DNA from: Lojkania enalia
Taxonomy: Eukaryota; Ascomycota; Dothideomycetes; Pleosporales
Length of the DNA: 28,012 bases
NCBI GenBank assembly: GCA_010094045.1
Contig: ML986840.1
Location: 26,686 to 54,697 of the forward strand
Direction: 5' to 3'
Shown here in pieces: positions 1-9,510 of the stretch. Below the pieces are notes generated by a model that worked only from the letters and a program-made list of their open reading frames with translations, did not search any database and had not been told where the DNA came from. The translations under genes were made by a program, and so were the position numbers. How positions within the stretch are numbered: the first letter of the stretch is position 1; every line of letters starts with the position of its first letter.

Positions 1-821
1 CTATAATTATAGTAATTACTTAGGGTTGTATATTTTTTAGGTATAGAAGTTTTACTAGGTTATTAAAGAGCGATTATAGTAGAACGAGGTATTAATACTA
101 GAATAGATTAGGGTAGTATTAGATTATAGGTTACTTTAGATAAACTCTTAGAAATCTTCTAGTACTAATCTAAATTTGCTTTAGCTGCAGCCTGTAAGCT
201 AACAGTTCGTTCTAGAAGGCTAGAAATACTCCTCCTTTCTATATTATAAGCTGTTAAGTAGGCGACTATAGTATTAAAGGAGCCTTTCTATATAAGCTTA
301 AAGCTAAGGTTTAGTATCCTTAGGCTAGGGAGAATTTTATCTTATAGGTAGAAGAACTACTTAGATTAAGATACGGATCCTCTAATAGCTGTACTAATAA
401 AGCAAGCTTTAAAAGTTAAGAACACTTCTCTCTTATTTATCTTTAGGATCTAAAACGCCTATTATACCTCTATCTCTTTATTACCTATAATAAAATACGA
501 TTATAAAAGTAAAATTATTTCTATAGTATTTTTAAACTAATACTAGTCTAATTTAGCTAGATATTTTAGCTCTAGATACCTTTTCGTAATACTAGAGGTA
601 TATCTCTATACTAATACTATATATATATACTCTATTAGATAGTAATCTATATTAATCTTAAGTTAGTCTAAGATTAAAACTTACTATTATTTAAATATAA
701 GTTCGCTACTATTTATAAGACTTTTAATCTTAGGCGTATATTTAGTAAGGTAAGCTTAAGAGGGTTTAGAGGTAGCTAAGAGGTTTCTTACTAGGAGAGT
801 CGTAAAAGTTTTTTAGCGTAT

Positions 822-867
822 TATTAGTTCTAATTTAGTAGTTTATAAAGGTTAATTAGAACTAATA
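822..867. repeat. Perfect 14-bp inverted repeat, 18-nt loop
   Basis: TATTAGTTCTAATT at 822-835 is the exact reverse complement of the segment at 854-867. It sits inside the RIP-mutated block. It could be a chance product of low-complexity TA-rich sequence or the remains of a transposon end; no coding or termination role can be inferred. Confidence 0.5.
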
Positions 868-1644
868 GTTTTCTATTATATTAAATATATAATCTCCTCT
901 TATAAAATTGTGATTTATTTCTTAAGGGTTAGTTTACTCTAATTTCCCTCTAAATTAGATAGGTTCTTTATTACAGGCCTTATAGAGAGGGGTCCGCCTA
1001 TTATAGGGCCCCTTATAGAAGGTAATAGTTATTCTATACGCGTAGATAAAAGTTTACTCTTATTATAACTTATATATATATTAGTTCTAATATAGAAATT
1101 AGAAGGTAAATTATAGTTAGATATTAGTAGTTACCTCCGATTCTAATAGATTATTAGTAGTCTCTAAGTTTCTACCTAAGTATACTCTACGCGGCTTTTC
1201 TAAAAGCAATCCTAATTGTAGAAGATAAGAAGTTCTAAACCTAAAGGCTTTAGTTAATAGAAAGTTTTTAAGATCCTATTTAGGTAACTAAATAATTTAA
1301 TATAATAGTATATAAGTATTATAATTTAAACTAAATTAGGTATATTTTAGACTTAAATATAGTTAAATAAACAATCGATGCGATATTATTAAAGAGGCTA
1401 TTACTAGTAGTATTAAGTTCTTCTATATAATATAATAGCGTAGGTAAGATAATAGGTCTAAATACGGTACAAATCTACTTAGAGGTATATAGGAGTACGT
1501 AGGAGATTAGGAACCTGGGAATTCTATTAATACTTATAAGCCTTATACGAAAGGATATAGAAGAACTACTAAGCTACTTATAAGGGAATATATAACTATA
1601 TACAGAAGGGAAAAGGGGTAGAACTAGGGGTAGAATAAGATAAG

Positions 1645-1683
1645 CGAAAAGCTTTAGGATAAGGTTGTATATAAAGCTTTTCG
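1645..1683. repeat. Perfect 11-bp inverted repeat, 17-nt loop
   Basis: CGAAAAGCTTT at 1645-1655 pairs with AAAGCTTTTCG at 1673-1683. It lies inside the RIP-mutated block and has no assigned role. Confidence 0.45.
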
Positions 1684-3205
1684 TAGAACGATTTCTTTGC
1701 ATTATTATAATAATAACTAGTTAAACTAATATTTAGTTTATAATAAAGCCTATTTTATTAAAATTATAGATATTTTTATTTTAAATTTTATACTTCTCTT
1801 TTATACTTTATAGAAATTAGAACTATACGCCTATAATTATTAGATCTTTATATAGAGCTTACTACTAATTATAAGAATAGTTTAATTAGATTCTAAAGTA
1901 TTTAGTATACTATATAAAGTTTTAAGGCTAGTAGATACTAATTTAACTAGCGCTATACTTAACTAATAGTCTATTTACTATAGTTTATATACTATTAATT
2001 ATAGGTGGAAATCCTTATAAATCCTAATTAAGAATATAGCTAATAAGTACCTCCTTTTTAATCTTTATAAGCTTCTTTAAATTTAGCTTATAATTATATT
2101 ATATAGCTATTCTAGTATATTAAAAGTAGAGAATACTTTAAGAGTAGCAAAAAATTATTACAGCACTATTCTCGGTTAAAATTTAACCTCAATTAATAGC
2201 TAAGATTATAAGAATAATTTATAATTCTTTATAGGTTAATTATATATTACTATATTAAGCTATTATATATTAATTTAAATAGGCCGTTAAAAGTTTAGTA
2301 AGATAACAGCTCGTTTATACTAATAGCTTACTTATAAACTATATTAGAGACTATTAGATTATTTCTTAATAGCTGTAATATTTTACTACTATAAGGGTAT
2401 ATATACTATTTTACACCTATAATCGGTAATATTAATTATTCATACCTTTTAGTTGTAGTAGTATAGTAATATAGAGCTATACTTCTAATAATCATCTATC
2501 TTTTTTTCCGAACTAATCTTAGAACTTATTAAGTTCCCTGCTAATAATCCTCTATTTTCAGGTAATCCAGATTGATAATTGATTTTCGGGATAGTAAGGC
2601 GTTTATATTATAGGCTAAGGTAAGTATAAAGCTGTAAAGAATAGTATATATATTAATGTGTAGGCTATGCACGTTTATACTTAGTTCCGATTTGTAGATC
2701 TAGCCAATCCAGCCTATTTTAGTCCAGTTCTCCATGCAAATCTTCTTTAAGTGTTACTCGAGATATGCTATAGTTTAGTCCGTCCCTTAGTAGCCGACTA
2801 GGACGTGGTTTGAATACCTAGCTGATTAGTCAACCAATAGTTGTATTATGAAAGACTAACTCGGTGGCTGTTGAATAGACCGTAGTTGAGACCCATGTCG
2901 ACGTTCCAATCAGCAGCATTTCGGAGCGTAGTGTTAACGACGCAACAGAACCGTAGTGGAGTGTTCCTTCGTCCGACGTCAAAGGTAGACTGGACAGGAA
3001 GCGTGACACAAAGTGCGCATGTCTCCAGCCGCACGGCTTCGACCTATCAAGGAGTTCCTAGCCCTTCAACAAGGCTGCAAGGCTCCACAGCCTCCATTTC
3101 CAGCGCACTGCCAAAGCTATGCTTACCCCTTCGGAAAGTATCGACGCACACAAGTAGACATCCGGGTTCCCGGTATATATAATATACCTAGGTACTCTCG
3201 GCGCC

Positions 3206-3211
3206 CACGTG
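3206..3211. promoter_or_regulatory. CACGTG E-box, candidate PHO4/NUC-1 type site
   Basis: Palindromic CACGTG 422 bp upstream of the phosphatase ATG. Yeast Pho4 and Neurospora NUC-1 bind CACGTG to switch on phosphatase genes under phosphate starvation. Other bHLH factors bind the same core, and single copies also occur elsewhere in the window (5362, 9730, 17543), so it may be chance. Confidence 0.35.
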
Positions 3212-3356
3212 CCTGGCTCCCTTGCCATCATACGCGGGTCGGCCAGCTCCCAAGAAGCCGCCAATCCTGGCTAGGCAATCTGCCAAGATGTTGAGAATGT
3301 CACCCAATGAAACGAGGAATGGGAGCGCCCGCATATTTGATCCCTTTCAACGGTTA

Positions 3357-3364
3357 CACGTGGG
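3357..3364 (+). promoter_or_regulatory. CACGTGGG, candidate high-affinity PHO4/NUC-1 site
   Basis: CACGTG followed by GG, 271 bp upstream of the phosphatase ATG. The GG flank matches the high-affinity Pho4 site known from yeast. With the second box 151 bp away it fits a phosphate-starvation-controlled promoter, but this is inference from motif and context only. Confidence 0.45.
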
Positions 3365-3627
3365 AGGGTTGCGAAATTGCGACACAATCGACCTTCCAAA
3401 ATCGGCCATGCCGCTGCGCTTTTGGATGGCCATGGGGCGAGCGGTAGGGTCCCGGTATTCGGGTGTGCATGCCGAGGTGTGGCATCATGCGATGGATTGG
3501 AGAGTTACTTGTGCGAATACAAATAGGCTTCATTTTTTCCAGATTTTCTATTCCCTTTTTCTTCTTTCTCTTCACTGCGACCAAGCAAATTTAACTCGTC
3601 GTTCGTTTATAGTCGTCTCCTACTCCA

Positions 3628-5291
3628 ATGCGCTACGCTATTTCCTTGGTCGGCCTCCTGGCTGGGACCGCCTCGGCCACATGGATATTCCCCCAGGCCC
3701 GCAATTTCATATACATTGTGCCAGACGGGTACGGCCAAGCCTCGCAGACCATGGCCCGGGACTACATTTCGCTGTTGCGCAATGGCGAGAATCCGAGCGC
3801 CCCCTTCTCCATTAGGTTGGGTGCCGATGACTTGGTGATTGGCACGGTGCAGACGCTGGCGAGCGATAATCTGATCACGGATTCGGCTGCTTCGGCGACA
3901 GCTTTTGGGTGTGGGGTCAAGACGTATAATAATGGTGAGTGGTGTTGAGCCAAGTCTCGAGCTTCGATGTTGAATGTGATGTGAGCTAACAAATGCGTGC
4001 AGCGATTGCCGTGGACAACGACGGGCAGCCCGTCGGCTCAATCCTCGAGGCCGCCAAGATGGAGGGATTCAAGACTGGTTTGGTAGTCACGAGTACTATC
4101 AACCATGCGACGCCCGCTTGTAAGCTCTTTCCTATATTCTAAATCGTCTATTTCATTAGGATAACTGACCAATGTAGGCTACGCTGCTCATGTGGCGAAT
4201 CGTAATTCGTACGAGAAGATTGCTGAGCATGAGATTGGGTACTCGCACCCACTCGGCTCGCAGGTCGATATCCTCATGGGAGGGGGCAGATGCTACTTCA
4301 AGCCCAAATCGGACTCGACATCCTGCAGGAGCGATGATATCGATCTGTTCAAGTATGCGGAGAAGAAGGGGTTCCGGGTCATGCAGGATCGAAAGGGCTT
4401 TGATGAGTTGAAGATGGGCACTTCAAAGGCCGCTAAGCTACCTTACATTGGTCTATTCAACGATGGTAGGCTGCTCGTTACCATAGTAACATTCCTGTGT
4501 TACTCACGCCGATAGACCAAATGATGTACGAGATCGATCGCTCCCGCAAACCCGAGCAGGAGCCTTCTCTCCTAGAGATGGTGGAAACCGCTTTGGTTTC
4601 GCTCGATCGAGCCACCAAACTGACCTGGCGTGGCTACTTCCTCATGATCGAAGCATCACGTATCGATCACGCCGGCCACGCCAACGATCCAGCCGCCCAT
4701 CTCCACGACACCATCATGTACAATGATGTGATGACCTTTGTTCGCGAGTGGATCGACAAGCACCCCGACACAATGATGATGAGCGCCGCGGACCATGAGT
4801 GCGGCGGCTTGACCCTAAATGGTTTTAACCCACTGCCTCTAAAGAGCGTTTCTATGAGCATTGAAGAGGTGGGAAGGCTTTGGAGCTCTTTCAACGGAAC
4901 ATCTGCAGAAAAGAGGAGCTATCTTTCTTCAACAATCTTGCCGGGCTACGGCCTCAGTGGTCTAAGTGATAGCGAGATCGATACCATCTTCAGGAATAAT
5001 AACCTCGGCTCCGATCTGACAAAGCGATTAAGCTCCAAGGCTGGCGTGAATTGGTCGAGTGGGGGACATACCGCATCCGACATCACGTTGCATGGATATG
5101 GGAGTGGGTGGCGTGGAGGAAACCTCAAGGCGGATATGGCTGGTAACTGGGATAACACTCAGTTGCCTGGCTACATTGAGGGAGTGCTGAAAGTGAAGAT
5201 GGACAAAGTGACGGCCAAATTGAGGAAGGCTGGGACTGAGTGGCTGGGGAAGCGATCCGTTGGCGGCCCCGATCACATTCACAAACATTAG
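3628..5291 (+). CDS. Alkaline phosphatase, secreted type, four exons
   Basis: Exons 3628-3934, 4003-4119, 4178-4465 and 4516-5291 join to 1488 nt (495 residues). Introns are GTGAGT..CAG, GTAAGC..TAG and GTAGGC..TAG, 68, 58 and 50 nt, with GCTAAC and TAACTGAC branch points in the first two. The enzyme hydrolyses phosphate monoesters using two zinc ions and magnesium. By alignment with E. coli PhoA: metal-binding D33 (VPDGYG); nucleophile S86 (TDSAASATAF); H137/T139 (NHATPA, His as in eukaryotic enzymes rather than Asp); E283, D288 and H292 (EASRIDHAGH); D330/H331 (ADHECGG); H422 (GGHTASD). A hydrophobic N-terminus with a likely cleavage after Ala17 indicates a signal peptide. I see no GPI-anchor signal, so it is probably secreted or vacuolar-lumenal. 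Length is normal for the family. AATAAA lies 60 nt past the stop. Two CACGTG boxes upstream suggest phosphate control. Confidence 0.93.
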
Positions 5292-5949
5292 ACTAGCTTG
5301 TTGCAACACACTGGGTTACTTCTACGTGTACATAGTTTCTAATGCTAACTAATAAATATGGCACGTGTATTAGAGTGCAGATTAAAGAAAAGACTCATCT
5401 AGTAGATAACCAAAAAAAGAAAAAAGTCATTATAATCACTGGAAGACAATGTACATCGCCCCTGTCTCTTAGAGCAACATTTCCTTTGTTACTGTTGTCA
5501 TTCGTCTTACAGACTATTGTTCACCACAATGTCCCGCGAGGTAAAATGAACAAACAGAGCCACAAACATTTTCAGGAACTATAATTTTCAATTCTAATTA
5601 TTATAACTAAATAATCAAGGGCCTTTGAATTCCACTTCACTAACTGCAGCATGGTCGGCGTTTAAGGATTTTCTAATCGATGAACATTCACTTGCGAATT
5701 CATCCAAACAGGCCTCGGTCGCCTTGGCAAAACACATTCACACTCAAAACCGGTGAAGAAACTCCCCGTCGTGGTAGATTCACAGGTGAATAGCAGGTGA
5801 GGATATTTACCGGGATACGCCATCCCTTCTCTCTCACCTCTCCACCCTCCTTTCTATCAGTCTGTTCTCCACTCTCTTTTACTCAAGCGCTTCTAGTATT
5901 CCTTGTACGAAACCACGCTTGGAAAGATAATAAATACCGCTACCTCTCT
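5292..5949. other. Intergenic region with 3' end of phosphatase and promoter/leader of next gene
   Basis: Holds the phosphatase 3' end (AATAAA at 5351-5356), a single CACGTG at 5362-5367, and a strongly pyrimidine-rich stretch at about 5815-5895 that looks like the leader of the gene starting at 5950. An open frame at 5342-5584 is short, lysine/threonine-rich and without features, and is not called. Confidence 0.6.
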
Positions 5950-7098
5950 ATGGGTCGAATTCAACCCTACCGTCCAAACGCGTCCTCCTTCCGACCCACC
6001 CAGGCGGCGTCTTTCGTCTCGCTGATCGACAGGCTCAATCAACGGGACAGCATCCTGTACGCTAGCATCGACGGCCGCAAAAATAGTGAGAGGAACAAGA
6101 GCGAGCGACAGGTGTTGTGGGATGGCATAACAATGTGCGAGATGGAGATGGGCACACCGCCCGAGATTGAGGAATACGTCAACTTCCGTCTAGCGAATAT
6201 TGATAAGAAGTGGGAGTCTGATGGTGGAGTCGCGGATGGGAGCAAGTTGGAGCTCAGGCGTAGCGAGAGGCAGAGGCTTACGATTCATCCCAAGGAGGAG
6301 CCAAGCACGATGGATTATCATGGTGGTGTCCACGGTGAAGCTCCAATGACGTACGAAGAGTTGCGAATCGAGCTCGAAGATGCCCTACAGCAATTCGAAG
6401 ACGAGTACAAGGCAGAATCCAAGACGAAAGGGTTCCTTGCTATCAAGAAGGTCTTTGAGGCTGGGCTGTCCACAGCTAGGATTCCGCAAGGACAGTCAGC
6501 TGAGGATATCTGGCAGCGAGTTGAGGAGAAGGTTCATGACTTGGTCAAGAAGGGATTTCGTTCAAGGAGCGTGAAGGAAGATACAGCCGTCTTAGAAGCC
6601 ACCTGCCAGCCGTTGACGAGATCCGTGACTCGTGCTACGGACACGCGGATGTCTCTACCAGGGCTTGGCAGGGCATCAACGTCAGGGCTGGAGAGCCGCC
6701 GTAACAGCGTTACTATTCCATTTGGTTTCGACGACATATTACCTATATCGGCTTCCACATCATCGGCCAAGCAAACCCATGACATCACGCCCCTCCCGTC
6801 CCCGGTACGAAAGCGAATTCGCACAGTGTCAACGCCACCCCCGACCCTTGATTACGATGTCGATCCTCCGGAGACTCCGTCCCCTCCTCGCTCACGCCAT
6901 TTCGATTCCATCCCCAGGGTTGACACCATGTCATCAATGGCCCTGCAATTTTACTCTCAAGTGGTGAATCAGACCCTAGAGCAGGTTGGACACTATCTCC
7001 ACACACCGGAGACGCAGGATGTGCTCAATGCCTACCGTATGCACGTTGATAAAGAGATTACAAAGGCCAAGGTGAAGTTGGAGTTGGGGAATTTATGA
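5950..7098 (+). CDS. Hypothetical protein, 382 aa, likely nuclear
   Basis: I do not recognise the family. The frame is open from a GTG at 5797, but the first ATG is at 5950 and the stretch before it is CT-rich leader-like sequence, so 5950 is taken as the start; no intron is needed. The N-terminal 90 residues look ordered (positions 20-40 and a block ending FRLANIDKKW at 79-88). Residues 134-205 are charged and probably helical. Residues 225-325 are Ser/Pro/Thr-rich and disordered, with the basic SPVRKRIR at 284-291, which fits both a nuclear-localisation signal and a CDK-type S-P-x-R/K site, followed by several TP and SP pairs. The C-terminus (328-380) is again helical. There is no signal peptide or membrane segment. 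A chromatin or cell-cycle role would be speculation. AATAAA at 7220-7225. Confidence 0.75.
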   Translation: MGRIQPYRPNASSFRPTQAASFVSLIDRLNQRDSILYASIDGRKNSERNKSERQVLWDGITMCEMEMGTPPEIEEYVNFRLANIDKKWESDGGVADGSKLELRRSERQRLTIHPKEEPSTMDYHGGVHGEAPMTYEELRIELEDALQQFEDEYKAESKTKGFLAIKKVFEAGLSTARIPQGQSAEDIWQRVEEKVHDLVKKGFRSRSVKEDTAVLEATCQPLTRSVTRATDTRMSLPGLGRASTSGLESRRNSVTIPFGFDDILPISASTSSAKQTHDITPLPSPVRKRIRTVSTPPPTLDYDVDPPETPSPPRSRHFDSIPRVDTMSSMALQFYSQVVNQTLEQVGHYLHTPETQDVLNAYRMHVDKEITKAKVKLELGNL

Positions 7099-7647
7099 AG
7101 AGGTCCCAAGCGGTACTTTATGGTAGGCAATACCTCTTTTTTTAAAGTCCCAGATGCAAACAAAAAAGGACCCGGTACAAAGAGGCTATACTTAAGATCA
7201 TTCTATCCTATATAAAGCTAATAAAATACAGAGAAAAGGGTATTTTTAAAGCACAATTATAGGTGTGTCCATTTCAGCGTATGTTGCAGCAATTGTTGAT
7301 ACACAAAGACGGTGTCGAGAACAGGGACCAAAACTATCACAACCACAAGAGGCTACGATGCAGTACCATAGGAGTGCCTTCAGACAGTGAGATAACTGTC
7401 TTAAGCAGTATTAGTTGTATACCATGCCAGTCAATCTTTTTGGATGACCGAGGCGGATTGGCTTCGATCCGTAGTCACAGTGGGCGGTTATGTTGGATAC
7501 ACAAGGCGTCGGCGATATTGTCCATATTGTAGCATGGAATCTTAACATATATATACTATGGCGATTATGTTATCTAGATAGATATAACGAAAAATAAAAG
7601 CAAAGCAAAGTAACGGTTCCGCAAGCGACATGCAATCCAACAGGTAG
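7099..7647. other. Convergent intergenic region
   Basis: Lies between the ends of the 5950-7098 gene (+) and the 7648-9510 gene (-). It contains AATAAA at 7220-7225 for the + gene. A 7263-7532 open frame starts with GTG and has no protein features. I see no RNA gene or repeat. Confidence 0.55.
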
Positions 7648-9510
7648 TTACAACCTCGCCCGAACCTCTAGTATCGCTGTGGCTTCATTCTGCATCTTCA
7701 ACACATCGGGGTGGAACCTGCTCAAAGACGGCAAATTCTTAGTGTATACTATGCCATTTCGTAGAAATAGTCTTCTCCAATCGCTGGCATCCAATGGCAG
7801 CAGCCCTTTTCTCTCCCTTCGACCCTTCCCCATTGCGCTTGCCCTAGCATCTTTCGATATCTCACTAGCAGCAGCGATTTTGAGGCCCCTCTCGGCACCG
7901 AAGTTGATGGGGATTGCTTGGGTGAACTCGGTGGCACTCACTTTCAACCACGCCTCTGTGTCCTTCTTGATCTGGTCCGCCAGATTTCGTATGGAAGTCT
8001 CTGGATCGACTCCCTCATTCTGCGCCTCGAAGTGCGACAAGAAACGCGAAGAATGCCCTATCATGCCCGCCATGGCGCCGCCAGATGTCATGAAATGCCC
8101 ATTCCCAAATGTGTCACCCGCAACGACGCCGTTCCGGGCCACACGCGCATCTTTGCCCATGCGCTCGACCAGCGTGAAAAGCTTAGGCCCGTACACCATC
8201 TCCACTTTCCGGAGCTCGTGTTCCTTCATTCCGAGGACAAGCGCTGCTTGCTCCATATAGAAATCGTAAAGCAGCATTTGATGGGCAGCGAAATACTGCG
8301 GCGTCTCTTTGCAGGTGTCCGAGGCAACGAGACCGGCTTCCACAGGGCAGAATGTCATGTAGTCCGGTACTTCGACAAGGACCCATGCCACTTCTGTGTC
8401 ATCTTCGTGGCCGACCGCGATCTGTCGGAGCCACGACTCGCTCCCGTCGGGCCCGAAATGAGATGCGATGCGCCTTCGTAGGCGGCCGTCAACCAGGAGC
8501 TCCATGAGAGCAGCAACATAGTCTGCTTGCGCGACTCGACTACCTTGACAGTCCCTGTGATCGACTTTTACATCGTATTGCGCGAATCCGAGGCGCTCGG
8601 CATCGTAGCTGTGGGCACCTTCGGCAATAGAGAAAAGCTTAGGGACACCGATGTCGATGATGTCGCTGCCGGGCATGCGTATACGCTTCAGTGTGCCTTT
8701 GTAATCCATCTCCATAATCTCTTCTATACGAACTTGGACTCGACCATCCGATTGGCGAATGAGGCCGTCAGACCCCTCCTGAACTGCTCGGTGGTTTGCA
8801 AATACTCGCACGCGCGGCATGCGATCTGCGGCAAAGTCCATCCGTTCAATCTTTTCGAGATATCTACGAAGAGGTGCCTGGATCGAGAATGCTGATGCTT
8901 GAAATGTAGATGGTCCATCGAGCACGTCTTCCATGTTCGATCGGATCTTCGAAGGATCTGGGAATAGTGGAGGGAGAGGGGGTGGTAGCTCTGTGATTAC
9001 TCGCTGTGGCCTCCCGTTCTTGTATCGATCGTCTATAAATTCGACATGGTGTATTGTTCCAACGATATGGTGGTCTGTATCGTAGCCGTCGATAATCTCC
9101 TCAGGTCGGATGTTGCTGCCCGTCGTCTTTGACGAGTAAAAGCAGTCGGCTAGACTAAGGATGGCCCCATCGTCTCGCCTCGGTATGCCTTCTTCCCCAT
9201 ATCTCTCCAGCATAAGTTGGTCAATCAGCCCAAGTTGATGATACAAATCCTCCCGTATGTTCCAGTGTACGCCGAGGAATGGCTCCCCCCTCATTTCGAC
9301 CCCAACGGTGCGGCGTCCCATTGCCACCGCCCACAACATGGCCATGAGGTTAGTTCCGCCAAGGCCCAAGGCTAGGAAGTCCGGATCCTTGACGCCTTTA
9401 AGTGACTTTGTGTGCTCCGCATCGCCGAGACGGGATGTCCGTCTGCTTGAGCAGTAATCCGTATACCGCTTGACATTTACGACGTCCAAGAGCGTGCAGG
9501 AAGAAGACAT
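7648..9510 (-). CDS. FAD/NAD(P)-fold oxidoreductase-like protein, 620 aa, intronless
   Basis: One uninterrupted frame. The start is fixed by an in-frame TAA three codons upstream of the ATG, with no other Met before the nucleotide-binding fold. Residues 44-72 form a Rossmann beta-alpha-beta unit: hydrophobic strand, G49-L-G-G-T-N54, helix, then second strand ending in E72, the usual ribose-binding acid of FAD-type folds. The third Gly of GxGxxG is replaced by Asn. Residues 463-483 (VAGDTFGNGHF and following SGGAMAGM) resemble the C-terminal GD motif of flavoproteins that contacts the FAD ribityl chain. The substrate is unknown. There is no signal peptide and no membrane segment. It resembles, from memory only, uncharacterised FAD-dependent oxidoreductases of actinobacteria; with the lack of introns this hints at transfer from bacteria, unproven. 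It converges on the 5950-7098 gene. An out-of-frame ATG lies 7 nt upstream of the start. Confidence 0.8.
   Translation of the reverse strand: MSSSCTLLDVVNVKRYTDYCSSRRTSRLGDAEHTKSLKGVKDPDFLALGLGGTNLMAMLWAVAMGRRTVGVEMRGEPFLGVHWNIREDLYHQLGLIDQLMLERYGEEGIPRRDDGAILSLADCFYSSKTTGSNIRPEEIIDGYDTDHHIVGTIHHVEFIDDRYKNGRPQRVITELPPPLPPLFPDPSKIRSNMEDVLDGPSTFQASAFSIQAPLRRYLEKIERMDFAADRMPRVRVFANHRAVQEGSDGLIRQSDGRVQVRIEEIMEMDYKGTLKRIRMPGSDIIDIGVPKLFSIAEGAHSYDAERLGFAQYDVKVDHRDCQGSRVAQADYVAALMELLVDGRLRRRIASHFGPDGSESWLRQIAVGHEDDTEVAWVLVEVPDYMTFCPVEAGLVASDTCKETPQYFAAHQMLLYDFYMEQAALVLGMKEHELRKVEMVYGPKLFTLVERMGKDARVARNGVVAGDTFGNGHFMTSGGAMAGMIGHSSRFLSHFEAQNEGVDPETSIRNLADQIKKDTEAWLKVSATEFTQAIPINFGAERGLKIAAASEISKDARASAMGKGRRERKGLLPLDASDWRRLFLRNGIVYTKNLPSLSRFHPDVLKMQNEATAILEVRARL

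Larger units (their letters stand above)
1..2660. repeat. RIP-mutated AT-rich repeat block, identity unknown
   Basis: The stretch is AT-rich and dominated by TA steps. CpA and TpG are nearly absent over long runs (for example 1-170 contains only one or two), while CpG is still present. This is the pattern left by RIP, which turns CpA into TpA in repeated DNA of Pezizomycotina. All frames are full of TAA/TAG stops, and TGA is rare because TpG is rare. I could not match translated segments on either strand to a transposon family. One + frame (about 1340-2200) keeps long stop-poor segments that may be an eroded coding region. CpA and TpG reappear gradually from about 2450 to 2660, so the right edge is approximate. 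Confidence 0.8.
2661..3627. other. Intergenic region and promoter of the alkaline phosphatase gene
   Basis: Base composition returns to normal here, with frequent CpA and TpG. The open frames present (up to about 200 codons) overlap each other on both strands, have non-ATG starts or no recognisable protein features, and I do not call them. The stretch holds a TA-rich palindrome-like segment around 3169-3187, two CACGTG boxes (separate entries), and a pyrimidine-rich tract around 3535-3585 that looks like a fungal core promoter or leader just before the phosphatase ATG at 3628. Confidence 0.55.

Noticed and set aside
3222..3815. 197-codon + frame overlapping the phosphatase start
   Set aside because: It runs through the promoter and into phosphatase exon 1 in another frame, without protein-like features.
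4466..4515. Reading through the third phosphatase intron to the stop after 107 codons
   Set aside because: Splicing GTAGGC..TAG restores the conserved MMYEIDR block, and the total exon length is a multiple of three.
5797..5949. 51-codon N-terminal extension of the 382-aa protein
   Set aside because: It begins with GTG and is read from CT-rich leader-like DNA; the first ATG is at 5950.
7679..8481. Two long + frames opposite the oxidoreductase (7679-8260 and 7918-8481)
   Set aside because: Antisense shadows of a well-supported minus-strand gene.
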